A DNA stretch of 64,000 nt from Chionoecetes opilio (lineage: Eukaryota; Arthropoda; Malacostraca; Decapoda; Majidae). Of the stretch, positions 55,401 to 63,824 are shown piece after piece. The position numbers and the translations under genes were made by a program. Below the pieces are notes generated by a model. That model saw nothing but the letters and a program-made list of their open reading frames with translations, had not been told where the DNA came from and did no database searches. Position 1 is the stretch's first letter, and every line of letters starts with the position of its first letter. The DNA lies in assembly GCA_016584305.1 (NCBI GenBank), contig JACEEZ010019761.1, positions 103,501-167,500 of the forward strand. The letters are read 5' to 3'.

Positions 55401-58400
55401 AGATGACGCTAATAAGGAGGAAGATCTGCCATCCTCGAACTGCGTAAACAAGAAATGCAAAGATAATATTACAAGGAAACGCTAAGTAATGATAAACTAG
55501 ACATGATTTGATAAGGCGTAAGAGTATAAAATAAACACAAATAGATGAGATGACGCTAGCAAGGAGGAAGATCTGCCACCCTCGAACTGCGTAAACAAGA
55601 AATGCAAAGATAATATTACAAGGAAACGACGCTAAGTAATGATAAACTAGACATGATTTGATACGGCGTAAGAGTATAAAATAAACACAAATAGATGAGA
55701 TGACGCCAGCAAGGAGGAAGATCTGCCATCCTCGAACTGCGTAAACAAGAAATGCAAAGATAATATCACAAGGAAACGACGATAAGTAATGATAAACTAG
55801 ACATGATTTGATACGGCGTAAGAGTATAAAATAAACACAAATAGATGAGATGACGCTAGCAAGGAGGAAGATCTGCCATTCTCGACCTGCGTAAACAAGA
55901 AATACCAAAATAATATCACAAGGAAACGCTAAGTAATGATAAACTAGACATGATTTGATACGGCGTAAGAGCATAATATACACAAATAGATGAGATGACG
56001 CTAGCAAGGAGGAAGATCTGCCATCCTCGACCTGCGTAAACAAGAAATGCAAAAATAATATCACAAGGAAACGCTAAGTAATGATAAACTAGACATGATT
56101 TGATACGGCGTAGAGCATAATATACACAAATAATGAGATACGCTAGCAAGGAGGAAGATCTGCCATCCTCGACTGCGTAAACAAGAAATGCAAAATATAT
56201 CACAAGGAACGATAAGTAAGATAAAGTAGACGATTGATACGGATAGAGTATAAATAAACACAATAGATGAATGACGCCAGCAAAGAGGAAGATCTGCCAT
56301 CCTCGACCTGCGTAAACAAGAAAGCAAAGATATATTAAAGGAAACGACGCTAAGTAATGATAACTAGACATGATTTGATAGAAATAGAGCATAATAAACA
56401 CAAATAGATGAGATGACGCCAGCAAGGAGGAAGATCTGCCATCCTCGACCTGCGTAAACAAGAAATGCAAAGATAATATTACAAGGAAACGACGCTAAGT
56501 AATGATACACTAGACATGATTTGATAAGAAATGAGAGCATAATAAACACAAATAGATGAGATGACCCTAGCAAGGAGGAAGATCTACCATCCTCGACCTG
56601 CGTAAACAAGAAATGCAAAGATAATATCACAAGGAAACGACGATAAGTAATGATACACTAGACATGATTTGATACGGCGTAAGAGTATAAAATAAACACA
56701 AATAGATGAGATGACGCTAATAAGGAGGAAGATCTGCCATCCTCGACCTGCGCCAAGATATATAATATAAATACGCCAGGAAACGAATAATAGTGATGAC
56801 CAAAACATGGATTGATACGAGGCAAGAGAATAAAATAAACAGACAGTAATACTTCCTTTATTAAAAATAGAATGAAGAATAAAAAGACTATGAAGAAATA
56901 TAACACATAGGAACTTAACCCCTTGAGACCCAGAACGTAATTGCCATTGTAATTTGGGTACCATTAGACGATTTGTAGTGACTATAAGCAATGTTTTATA
57001 GCTATGACCTGTTTAGTATCCTTGTCCACTAACTAATTTGGTATATTCAGTGACTTTTTGTTATTTTATGGCTCGACAACGTACAATTTTTTATAGCAAA
57101 GGAAAGATCTGGGCGTGAAGGGGTTAAGGAATATAGGAACTTTAAAAATACTTGAAATAAACTGTCTAAATGCATAACAAAAAAAATGCATATATAAAAA
57201 AAGGTAAAATCAGTATATATGAAAACAGGAAATAAGGTAAAATTATGAAAGAAAAAAAAATCCACATGAAAAAAAGTAAAATTATGAAGGAAAAAAAAAT
57301 CGATATGAAAAAGTCAAAATTATGAAGGAAAAAAAAATTATATGAAAAAAAGGTAAAATTATGAAGGAAACAAAAATCTATATGAAAAAAAGGCAAAAAT
57401 TATGAAGGAAACAAAAATCTATATGAAAAAAAAGGTAAAATTATGAAGGAAAAAAAATCTATATGAAAAAAGGTAAAATTATGAAGGAAACAAAAATCTA
57501 TATGAAAAAAAGTAAAATTATGAAGGAAAAAAAAATCTATATGAAAAAAAGGTAAAATTATGAAGGAAAAAAAAATCTATATGAAAAAAAGGTAAAATTA
57601 TGAAGGAAACAAAAATCTATATGAAAAAAAGGCAAAAATTATGAAGGAAACAAAAATCTATATGAAAAAAAGGTAAAATTATGAAGGAAAAAAAAATCTA
57701 TATGAAAAAAAGGTAAAATTATGAAGGAAACAAAAATCTATATGAAAAAAAGGTAAAATTATGAAGGAAAAAAAAATCTATATGAAAAAAAGGTAAAATT
57801 ATGAAGGAAAAAAAAATCTATAGAAAAAAGGTAAAAATATGAAGGAAAAAAAAATCTATTAAAAAAAGTAAAATTATGAAGGAAAAAAAAAAATCCATAT
57901 GAAAAAAAAGGTAAATTATGAAGGAAACAAAATCTATATGAAACAAGGTAAAATTATGAAGGAAAAAAAATCTATTGAAAAAAAGCAAAATTATGAAGGA
58001 AAAAAAAAATCCATATGAAAAAAAGGTAAAATTATGGAAGGAAACAAAAATCTATATGAAAAAGGTTACAATTATGAAGGAAAAAAAAATCTATATGAAA
58101 AAAGGCAATTATGAGGGAAAAAAAAAAAATCCCATATGAAAAAAGGTAAAATTATGAAGGAAAAAAAAATCTATATGAAAAAAAGTAAAATTAGGAAGGA
58201 AAAAATTAAATGATAGTTACTCACTTCATTGTGGTGTGTGACCGAGTGTGTCTGTTTCTTGGTGCGTGGCGGGGTGGCCTGGTGGGGCGGCGACTGCTTG
58301 GTGTGGGTGTGGGTGTAGGGAAGCGACCGACTGCCGGACTCCTCGTTGACCTGTGCCTCTGTGGGGGTCAAGGAGGGGCTTGTATTAGCGATGACAAAGG

Positions 58401-61400
58401 AAATGAGAATACAGACCCAACTCAACCCTTTGACGCACGGTGACGCGATGGCGTCAAAACGGGCCCGTCTACATCTGAGCTTTTGACGCGAATTGTGTCA
58501 AAAAACATTTAAAAATTCGCCAAAAATAAAGTATTGATCAGAATCACGTCAACATTTTCTGCGTCAAAGATCCAAGCTAGACCTATAAAATAAACTAGTT
58601 GTCAACTCTCTCGTGTGAGTGGATTTGAAGTGATAAGGGCCCGTGTCACAGCTCACTCTCAGCAGGCAGCCTGTCAGCGCGGATTGTCGTCCCTTTAAAA
58701 CGTGTCCCTAGCTGCATATGAAAATTCTAATGGTAGCGTTGGAATCCTCACAAAAATCCGCTTTTATTGGCATATAAACCATAAAAAGTTGACTCGAGAA
58801 GTTTCGAGCTACGAAGTGGTGAACGTAAGTATTTCTTATTTCTCTTTACTCAATATTTTTTCGGAGTCGGTAAACTCCGCTATTTATTTGCATTTCTTGT
58901 TATTTTTGTCTTTCATAAGGCAGAATAATCTCTTGCAAAACCAAGGATATATAATAATGCCAGGAAAAAAGAATACACGTTGGTGAAATTGATAACATAA
59001 AAAAATAATTCGCCGCACAGTCAGGCCATTTAGCGGGGCCCTTAGGGAGCATAAGACGGATGTTGCAGTGGACGGAAAAACTTATCAAACTTTTCGTGCG
59101 TGAAAGTGTTAAGAGGATTGTAATAGTGAGACGTTTGTTAGAGAATACAGACCCAACTTAACCCCTTGAGACCCAGAACGTAATTTCCATTGTAATATAA
59201 CTACCATTAGACAATTTTTAGTGACTATAAGCAATATTTTATAGACATGACCTGTCTAGTAGCCTTGTCGACTAGCTGATTAGGTATATTAAGTGACTTT
59301 TCGTTATTTTATGGCTGACAACAGACAATTTTATATAGCAAAGGAAAGATCTGGGCGTGAAGGGGTTAAGGCTTTTACATTTATACAGACAGAATGGCAT
59401 AGCTGTACCTTTCAATTTGTGCAGCATTTGTGGCACAGCTGACTCACCTTCTAGTTTGTGCAGCTGGTCGTGGGTGAGGAGGTTCTGCATGCGCCTCATG
59501 TCCGCCAGGTGGAGGCGTTGGGACTCTAGGAATTGGTCGTTAGCGCGCTGCCATGTGTGTTTCAGGTCCCGGTGCTGACGACGCTCCAACTCGTACGTCT
59601 GTGAGGCAGAGAGGCACATGACAGAACAGCACTCCATAAGAACATTAAAACGTGAGAAAATACGAAAGCTACACTCCACTTAAAATCCTGATCTTATTTA
59701 TCTACTTAAAAAAGATAATATTTGCCTAATGCATAAAAATCATATAAAGTGAGAAATGAATAACAGAGAAACAGGTGAATACAGATAAATAACGGCAGAA
59801 TGGATGAAGGAATGCCACAGAAATAGGAAATACAGTAAAACCTCTCCTATTCGGACTAATTGGGCCAAGGAGTGGTCCGAGTAATGCAAGGATCCGAATA
59901 ATGGGGGGATTATATATGGGGAGATATGTATACAAAAAAAATCCCCCCCAAAAAAAAAAAAATCTAGGTGTAGACGTATATAGCTAGGAATTTCGACCCT
60001 TAAAAAAAAAAAAAAAAAAAATCTAGGTGTAGACGTATATAGCTAGGAAATTTCGACCCCTTAAAAAAAAAAAAAAAAAAAAAATCTAGGTGTAGACGTA
60101 TATAGCTAGGAAATTTCGACCCCTTAAAAAAAAAAAAAAAAAAAAAATCTAGGTGTAGACGTATATATAGCTAGGAAATTTCGACCCCTTAAAAAAAAAA
60201 AAAAAAAAAATAAAAAAAAAGGAGAAGGTCCGAATAATGTCAAAGTCCGAATAATGAGTGTCCGAATACGCGAGGTTTTACTGTACAGATAAATGATAGA
60301 ATAATAAAATAGATTAATGAATGGATGAAGGAGTGATGAGAAAGTAAAAGAAAAGGGGGAGGGAAATGAATGTAGGAATAATACAAAGGAATACAAAGGA
60401 ATACAAAGGAAACACAAACAGTATGAAGGAGTCGCAATAATGAAGGAGATGGATGAATGGACAAGAGAAGAAGGAGGGTGTCTCAAAGGGAAAGAAGAGG
60501 AGGGACAAAGAGGAGTTAAAATAAAGGGAGGACTATGCCAGGCTCCTAGAATTGAAACGACAGAAGCGCCACTTTTAAAACACTGAGAAAAACGCGCTTA
60601 AAGTTTAATCTAAGAAAATCAAGATATGAAACGACACAAGCGCCACTTTTAAAACACTGAGAAAAACGCGCTTAAAGTTTAATCTAAGAAAATCAAGATA
60701 TGAAACGACACAAGCGCCACTTTTAAAAAACTGAGAAAAACGCGCTTAAAGTTTAATCTAAGAAAATCAAGATATGAAACGACACAAGCGCCACTTTTAA
60801 AAAACTGAGAAAAAAGCGCTTAAAGTTTAATCTAAGAAAATCAAGATATGAAACGACACAAGCGCCACTTTTAAAAAACTGAGAAAAACGCGCTTAAAGT
60901 TTAATCTAAGAAAATCAAGATATGAACGACACAAGCGCCACTTTTAAAAAACTGAGAAAACGCGCTTAAAGTTTAATCTAAGAAAATCAAGATATGAAAC
61001 GACACAAGCGCCACTTTAAAAAACTGAGAAAAACGCGCTTAAAGTTTAATCTAAGAAAATCAAGATATGAAACGACACAAGCGCCACTTTAAAAAACTGA
61101 GAAAAACGCGCTTAAAGTTTAATCTAAGAAAATCAAGATATGAAACGACACAAGCGCCACTTTTTATCAATGAAAAAAATGCACCTAAAGTGTTTTCAAA
61201 GTAAATCAGCAACAAATGAAGATATTAGATTAAACTTTAAGTGCGTTTTTCTCAGTTTTTTAAAAGTGGCGCTTGTGCCGTTTCAATTCTAGGCGCCTGA
61301 TATAGAGTGTGTAGAGCCCCTTACCATCCTGAGTTCGGACAGCTGTGATCTGAGTCTGTCCGTGTCGTCGGTGAGAGCTGTCTTCTGGGTGTTGAGGATG

Positions 61401-61616
61401 GCCGTGTACAGCTCAAGGTCTGCCCGCGACGCCTTCTCTGCCTCCAACGTGCTACTCATCCCCTTGAGCTGCAGAGACCACAGCACACACCACATCATTT
61501 AACACTTCATGAATACACACACACACACACACAAACACAGTATACAATCTTTTATGAACTATCTACTACCATGTACCCTTTTCAGACAGTACCTAACACC
61601 AATTAACACTTCATGA

Positions 61617-61703
<87 letters not shown>

Positions 61704-63799
61704 ACAGTTTTATATGAGTTAAATTATTATTATTATCGACGACGACGTTATCTCACAATATCCTACTACCATCTTCTATGAACTATTTACTAGCATAACA
61801 CTCTCTATAGTATCTTACAACTCTCTGTGACCTATATCTCCTTCCACACAGCTCCTATCGCCTCCCTAAGTGCCCGAGACAACATAGAAATCTCCCTATT
61901 ATCCTTGTTATTATTATTATTATTGAATCCTCCTCATTATCACTATCTGCTACTGTAGGCCTTCAAGTGAAAATATAATTACTATCATTATTATCATTAT
62001 CGTAATCTGTGTACCTTCTCGTCCAGCTGCTGCACCACCTGCGCAGCATCGTGGCCTTGCAGCAGGGGGGCCACCAGGTCAGCGGTGTGGAGGGAAGCTG
62101 CCTGCTGAGCCTCGTGGGCGCGCAACTGGGCATCCTGGGCTCGTATCTTCCCCTTGAGGGCGTGAATCTCCTCCTCTAAAGGTTCCACCAGGGAGCGGAG
62201 AAGGTCTGCATCCTCCTGAGCCTGTAGGAGGAGGAGGAAGAGGAGGAGGAGGAGGAGGATAAGTAGCGATAATAAATAATAATAGCCTGGTTCACGCTGG
62301 GGAAATGTCAGCACTTTGTAGCGCCGGGAGTCATCTCAGCCCACGGTTGCCCATGTTTGCCCAGTGTGAACCAGGCTTAAGGATAAGTTTCTTGGATAAG
62401 GTTTTCTATGGAGGAGGAAAAGGTTAACGTTTGTATGTTGTTACCTTATTAATGCTTCCTTTAAGACTAATCATTTCATTGGCAAAACAAAATAATTTAA
62501 TTTATAACCTAACCTAACCTAACCTATATATAAGAGCCAGGTATTTTCACATCATTTATTAAAGTATCTCTTAGCAGATTATTAGGGGTATATTATTGTA
62601 CCCCTATTAAGGGTATATAATATCCTACCCCTCTAATTATATATACTCTTAATAGGGGATTATTAATAGGGGATTATTAAATAGGGTATTAATATCACAT
62701 ATATTTCACCCTATGTTTCCTTATAAAGACACCCACACTCACACACTCACACCCACCCCCACCCACACACACCCACCCCCACCCACACCCACACCCACCT
62801 ACACACACACCCACACCCACCTACACACACACCCACCTACACCCACACCCACACAAGACTACAGCATGCCTCCCGGACCCTGAGACACATTCACCCACCC
62901 ACACACACACCCACCCACACAAAGACTAAGCATGCCTCCCGGACCTTGAGACACACTCACCCACCCACCCACCCACACCCACACCCACAGAAGACTACAG
63001 CATGCCTCCCGGACCCTGAGACACACACCACCCACCCACACCCACCGACACACCCACCACACACCAGAAGACTACAGCATGCCTCCCGGACCCTGAGACA
63101 CACTCACCCACCCACACCCACACCACACCCCCGCCCCCACACCCACACCCACCAACACCACCCACAACAGAAGACTACAGCATGCCTCCCGGACCCTGAG
63201 ACACACTCACCCACCCACCCCCCCCCCACACCCACCAACACACCCACACAGAAGACTACAGCATGTCTCCCGGACCCTGAGACACACTCACCCACCCACA
63301 CCCACACCCACCCCCGCCCCCACACCCACACCCACCAACACACCCACACAGAAGACTACAGCATGCCTCCCGGACCCTGAGACACACTCACCCACCCACA
63401 CCCACACCCCCACCCCCCCCACACCCCACACCCACCAACACACCCACACAGAAGACTACAGCATGCCTCCCGGACCCTGAGACACACTCACCCACACCCA
63501 CACCCACACCTACCCCCGCCCCCACACCCACACCCACACACACCCACACCCACACCCACACCCACACACCCACCTACCTCATGACTCCTGGGTGACCGTA
63601 CCTTCTTCATGCTGTCCTCCAGGTTCTCCGCGTCAATGAGGGAGGCTGTCTGGGGGCCCGAGGCAGCGTTCTGGGGGGCCTTCTCTGGGGTGCTGAGGGC
63701 CGGGCTGAGGCTGGGGACACGCTTGGCCAGGGACTTGGTAACAGCAGACAGCACCCCAGGAGTCAGCAGGCTCTCCCCTTTGCTTCTGTTGTCTGACTC
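45862..63799 (-). CDS. RABEP1: Rabaptin-5 / RABEP1-like Rab5 effector with C-terminal FYVE finger, 17 exons, 5' partial
   Basis: Coiled-coil effector of Rab5 in early-endosome fusion; in vertebrates it works with Rabex-5. Seventeen phased exons give 833 residues to the stop codon at 45864-45862; the first roughly 180 residues (human numbering) lie beyond the window edge. Diagnostic blocks: AQEDADLLRSLVEPLEEEI, LYTAILNTQKTALTDD, DLKHTWQRANDQFLESQRLH, VVSEAEWNMLNDEIKKA with RSCNLC, YREDIIAAK, LKSEILFLKDQ, and VQRDFVRLSQSLQVQLEKIR. These follow human RABEP1 in order. Unlike human, two further exons encode a FYVE finger (CSSC, RRKHHCRHCG, FCNEC, then VCDVC after a one-base slip). Bilaterian invertebrate rabaptin-like proteins with FYVE domains are, to my recollection, a known class. 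No start codon is in view. Confidence 0.93.
46218..46295 (-). CDS. RABEP1: Rabaptin exon R16 (FYVE finger, first half)
   Basis: 78 nt, 26 codons, phase 0 to 0. Encodes VRWQHEEDQDECSSCKQRFS then AMGRRK. Gives the first zinc-binding CxxC pair and the start of the basic R(R/K)HHCR patch, which is split by the intron. The usual WxxD is WxxE here. Confidence 0.9.
46316..46998. mobile_element. Dispersed element with AGGGTTTCC ends (copy 2, inverted)
   Basis: Inverse of 1921-3252, with about three 44-bp units at 46551-46680. It is flanked on both sides by ACACAC runs, so it seems inserted into a CA microsatellite in the Rabaptin intron between R15 and R16. Confidence 0.82.
47173..47325 (-). CDS. 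RABEP1: Rabaptin exon R15
   Basis: 153 nt, 51 codons, phase 0 to 0. Encodes ARLEAEVVELRGRVSTLQHD and LDTSEAVQRDFVRLSQSLQV; matches human ELDVSEQVQRDFVKLSQTLQ and VQLERIRQ. In human the protein ends soon after this point; here two zinc-finger exons follow. Confidence 0.95.
47873..48050 (-). CDS. RABEP1: Rabaptin exon R14
   Basis: 178 nt, phase 2 to 0. Coiled coil REKVGLLESLESQMQLEHRT through QQIITGLKTQVAEQTQMR. Corresponds to the vertebrate region after LEEQLKKETAAK. Confidence 0.9.
48181..48394. mobile_element. TTAA MITE copy 5
   Basis: TTAACTCCTTCACACCCAGA to GGGCCTCAAGGGTTAA, in the Rabaptin intron between R13 and R14. A short segment (ACCTGATATCTGCAGGAATG) on its left flank (about 48112-48135) recurs on its right flank, as if target sequence were duplicated. 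Confidence 0.85.
48822..48889 (-). CDS. RABEP1: Rabaptin exon R13
   Basis: 68 nt, phase 0 to 2. Encodes VLVEQHEKNTIEDRLSSEID then QL. Short coiled-coil exon with clean TTGTGTTGCAG acceptor and GTGGGT donor. Confidence 0.88.
49066..49176 (-). CDS. RABEP1: Rabaptin exon R12
   Basis: 111 nt, phase 0 to 0. Encodes EMQLLLLRYREDIIAAKVSK and EHLEETLKSEILFLKDQ; matches human LVLKYREDIINVRT and KLKAEILFLKEQ. Its acceptor plus the first roughly 18 nt are repeated five times upstream (49200-49545). Confidence 0.94.
49200..49545. repeat. Array carrying the Rabaptin R12 acceptor and exon start
   Basis: Five units of 58-77 bp, each repeating AACTGCATCTCCTGTCACAC (acceptor ACAG plus exon start GAGATGCAGTTGTTGTTG on the minus strand), an expanded (CAA)n tract, and ATGTCTATTTATCCCTCAAA. 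Confidence 0.93.
49623..49716 (-). CDS. RABEP1: Rabaptin exon R11
   Basis: 94 nt, phase 2 to 0. Encodes RLQKENDELVGKHSKHSQQL and QNEIINLPDNME; matches human RLQKDNDSLQGKHSLHVSLQ and the FILPD block in the Rab5-binding coiled coil. Confidence 0.93.
49835..50215 (+). pseudogene. Duplicated LINE reverse-transcriptase tail fragment
   Basis: A block of about 175 bp occurs about twice (AGATCTCTGGGATGTAGTTA to GTGACAATGTAAGG). It contains codons for LRWFGHVKRRE, a motif I know from the C-terminal part of arthropod RTE/Jockey-type LINE open frames. Short, frame-broken, in the Rabaptin R10-R11 intron. Confidence 0.5.
50282..50880. repeat. About 150-bp array carrying the Rabaptin R10 donor
   Basis: Four extra copies of CCGTTACCTGGTAAGTTCCTG (on the minus strand CAGGAACTTACCAG then donor GTAACGG), each followed by a GGATAGGAGGGATAGG minisatellite and GGCAATAAAAGGCTAATAAA. 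Confidence 0.92.
50892..51037 (-). CDS. RABEP1: Rabaptin exon R10
   Basis: 146 nt, phase 0 to 2. Encodes VTGLAGVVEAASGKQMELET and KFRSTISSMHDKLRSLTERR, ending EIAQQELT. Its last 11 nt and donor are copied four more times in the downstream intron (50282-50880). Confidence 0.88.
51415..52128. repeat. 33-bp array (GGTAGTGGCAGTGAATACAA)
   Basis: About 20 units of GGTAGTGGCAGTGAATACAA then CAGCTATAACCGT, in the R9-R10 intron. A few units around 51720-51910 have small deletions. Confidence 0.93.
52166..52315 (-). CDS. RABEP1: Rabaptin exon R9
   Basis: 150 nt, 50 codons, phase 0 to 0. Highly charged coiled coil AQSDQRDTERQRVELDRALE through WQALAEDYEKK. Donor GTCAGG is weak. Confidence 0.85.
52495..52600. 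repeat. AAGTAAATAAGTAAATAA tract
   Basis: AT-rich simple repeat. Parts of the neighbourhood (TAAGTAATAATAA, GTCTGGGCCT) recur at 52680-52740, a local duplication. Confidence 0.8.
52841..53094 (-). CDS. RABEP1: Rabaptin exon R8
   Basis: 254 nt, phase 1 to 0. Opens EVFPDNANETPLTPQDDDYL, then a Gly/Gln-rich linker, then VVSEAEWNMLNDEIKKARSR and MGRSCNLCASYQSQMQK, matching human LVSETEWNLLQKEVHNAGNK and RCDMCSNYEKQLQ. Confidence 0.93.
53171..53392. mobile_element. Foldback MITE
   Basis: About 220 bp. The left half (GTTGCCGTGCGCTAAGTTGA, CTTCCGAATGCACGGGACTG, GGTGTTGGGTGTTGGGG) is inverted in the right half (CCCAACACCCAACACCCCAG, CGTGCGTTCGGAAGGGGGG, TTAACGCGCGGCGAGTATA). In the Rabaptin R7-R8 intron. 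Confidence 0.8.
53540..53752. mobile_element. TTAA MITE copy 6, opposite orientation
   Basis: TTAACCCCTTGAGGACCAGA to GGGCGTGAAGGGGTTAA in the Rabaptin intron between R7 and R8. Confidence 0.87.
53857..54008 (-). CDS. RABEP1: Rabaptin exon R7
   Basis: 152 nt, phase 2 to 1. Encodes GEQSDDQSSETAETHSLLPD, PDGLAPGSFLAERFSPDKMP and QLTQDQQKALS. The last part resembles human LTKDQERAIKAMTPEQEE. Confidence 0.82.
54026..54250. repeat. Dispersed repeat (CTACACGTGGTAGTTCC type), longer copy
   Basis: Continues beyond the 34890 copy into CTATTGACTCCGCAGTAACT and CTACTGAGTCCATGCCAATC. Starts 17 bp upstream of exon R7. Followed at 54250-54560 by partial tandem copies of TCTCATGGTGAAGCAAATCT. Confidence 0.7.
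54708..54918. mobile_element. TTAA MITE copy 7, opposite orientation
   Basis: TTAACCCCTTGAGGCCCAGA to GGGCGTGAAGGGGTTAA, intact ends, in the R6-R7 intron. Confidence 0.88.
55031..55146 (-). CDS. RABEP1: Rabaptin exon R6
   Basis: 116 nt, phase 0 to 2. Acceptor TTGGCGCAG, donor GG|GTATGT. Encodes VEDGKTSSLVDLEEEPAHRP and a Ser/Thr run made by a CACC-type repeat. Its first 20 or so bases and acceptor are reiterated about 11 times in the upstream intron (55235-56760). Confidence 0.8.
55235..56760. repeat. About 148-bp array carrying the Rabaptin R6 acceptor and exon start
   Basis: Eleven units, each with the minus-strand acceptor CGCAG or TACGCAG and an exon-like start reading VEDGRSSSLLAS (R6 itself reads VEDGKTSSLVDL). 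Units at about 56100-56400 have many small deletions compared with the rest. Confidence 0.93.
56915..57127. mobile_element. TTAA MITE copy 8, opposite orientation
   Basis: TTAACCCCTTGAGACCCAGA to GGGCGTGAAGGGGTTAA, in the R5-R6 intron. Confidence 0.88.
57180..58205. repeat. About 38-bp array (AAAATTATGAAGGAAAAAAA)
   Basis: About 27 units of GGTAAAATTATGAAGGAAAC then AAAAATCTATATGAAAAA, ending about 20 bp from the donor of exon R5. Confidence 0.93.
58225..58358 (-). CDS. RABEP1: Rabaptin exon R5
   Basis: 134 nt, phase 1 to 0. Low-complexity EAQVNEESGSRSLPYTHTHT then a Thr/His/Pro/Lys-rich stretch ending HSVTHHNE. It sits where vertebrate RABEP1 has a divergent hinge between coiled coils. The call rests on splice sites and phase rather than homology. 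Confidence 0.75.
58424..59113. mobile_element. Possible piggyBac-like MITE
   Basis: Left end CCCTTTGACGCACGG and right end GTGCGTGAAAGTGTTAA are imperfect inverted copies, with TTAA at the right end. Contains a 94-codon open frame (58702-58986) without any recognisable domain. Confidence 0.5.
59158..59369. mobile_element. TTAA MITE copy 9, opposite orientation
   Basis: TTAACCCCTTGAGACCCAGA to GGGCGTGAAGGGGTTAA, in the R4-R5 intron, less than 80 bp from the donor of R4. Confidence 0.88.
59448..59598 (-). CDS. RABEP1: Rabaptin exon R4
   Basis: 151 nt, phase 0 to 1. Encodes TYELERRQHRDLKHTWQRAN and DQFLESQRLHLADMRRMQNL; matches human LKHTWQKANDQFLESQRLLM. One of the strongest family matches in the window. 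Confidence 0.96.
59833..60283. mobile_element. Tigger-like MITE with internal 60-bp array
   Basis: CAGTAAAACCTCTCCTATTC to GCGAGGTTTTACTG with TA on both sides (59831-59832, 60284-60285). The outer TTCGGAC/GTCCGAAT pattern is typical of Tigger ends. The interior has four copies of a unit of about 60 bp (TCTAGGTGTAGACGTATATA plus poly-A). Confidence 0.88.
60540..61298. mobile_element. Foldback element with tandemly amplified left arm
   Basis: The left end CCTAGAATTGAAACGACAGA is inverted at the right end (CGTTTCAATTCTAGGCGCCT). The left arm unit (GAAACGACACAAGCGCCACT to AATCAAGATAT, about 73 bp) is repeated about nine times. A single inverted copy (about 61224-61290) closes the element. Just downstream of the R3 donor. 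Confidence 0.85.
61325..61468 (-). CDS. RABEP1: Rabaptin exon R3
   Basis: 144 nt, phase 0 to 0. Encodes LKGMSSTLEAEKASRADLEL and YTAILNTQKTALTDDTDRLR; matches human YLEAEKSCRTDLEMYVAVLN. A foldback element begins just downstream of its donor. Confidence 0.93.
61508..61699. repeat. (CA)n with local duplication
   Basis: Two blocks, each preceded by AACACTTCATGAATACACAC. The second CA run is about 80 bp. Confidence 0.92.
62015..62221 (-). CDS. RABEP1: Rabaptin exon R2
   Basis: 207 nt, 69 codons, phase 0 to 0. Coiled coil AQEDADLLRSLVEPLEEEIH through HDAAQVVQQLDEK; matches human AQEDAEKLRSVVMPMEKEIA. Confidence 0.92.
62507..62526. repeat. Short interstitial CCTAA run
   Basis: AACCTAACCTAACCTAACCT, four copies of the arthropod telomere motif on the minus strand, in the R1-R2 intron. 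Confidence 0.8.
62722..63590. repeat. CACACCCACC tract with AGAAGACTACAGCATGCCTC units
   Basis: About eight to nine copies of AGAAGACTACAGCATGCCTC then CCGGACCCTGAGACACACTC, with CACCC spacers of variable length, between R1 and R2. Confidence 0.92.
63602..63799 (-). CDS. RABEP1: Rabaptin exon R1 (first exon in window)
   Basis: 198 nt, phase 0 to 0. Acceptor TTCTGCAG, donor AAG|GTACGG. Low-complexity Ser/Pro-rich ESDNRSKGESLLTPG and KSLAKRVPSLSPALSTPEKA, ending ENLEDSMKK, which matches human ENLENEMKK. The exon thus sits at about residue 190 of the vertebrate protein. Confidence 0.85.
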
Positions 63800-63824
63800 C
63801 TGCAGAAGGGAAGATGTATGTGTT

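Noticed and set aside
55225..56991. Membrane-protein-like frames on minus (Phe/Leu/Ile-rich)
   Set aside because: They are translations of the R6-edge array; hydrophobicity comes from its AT-rich composition.
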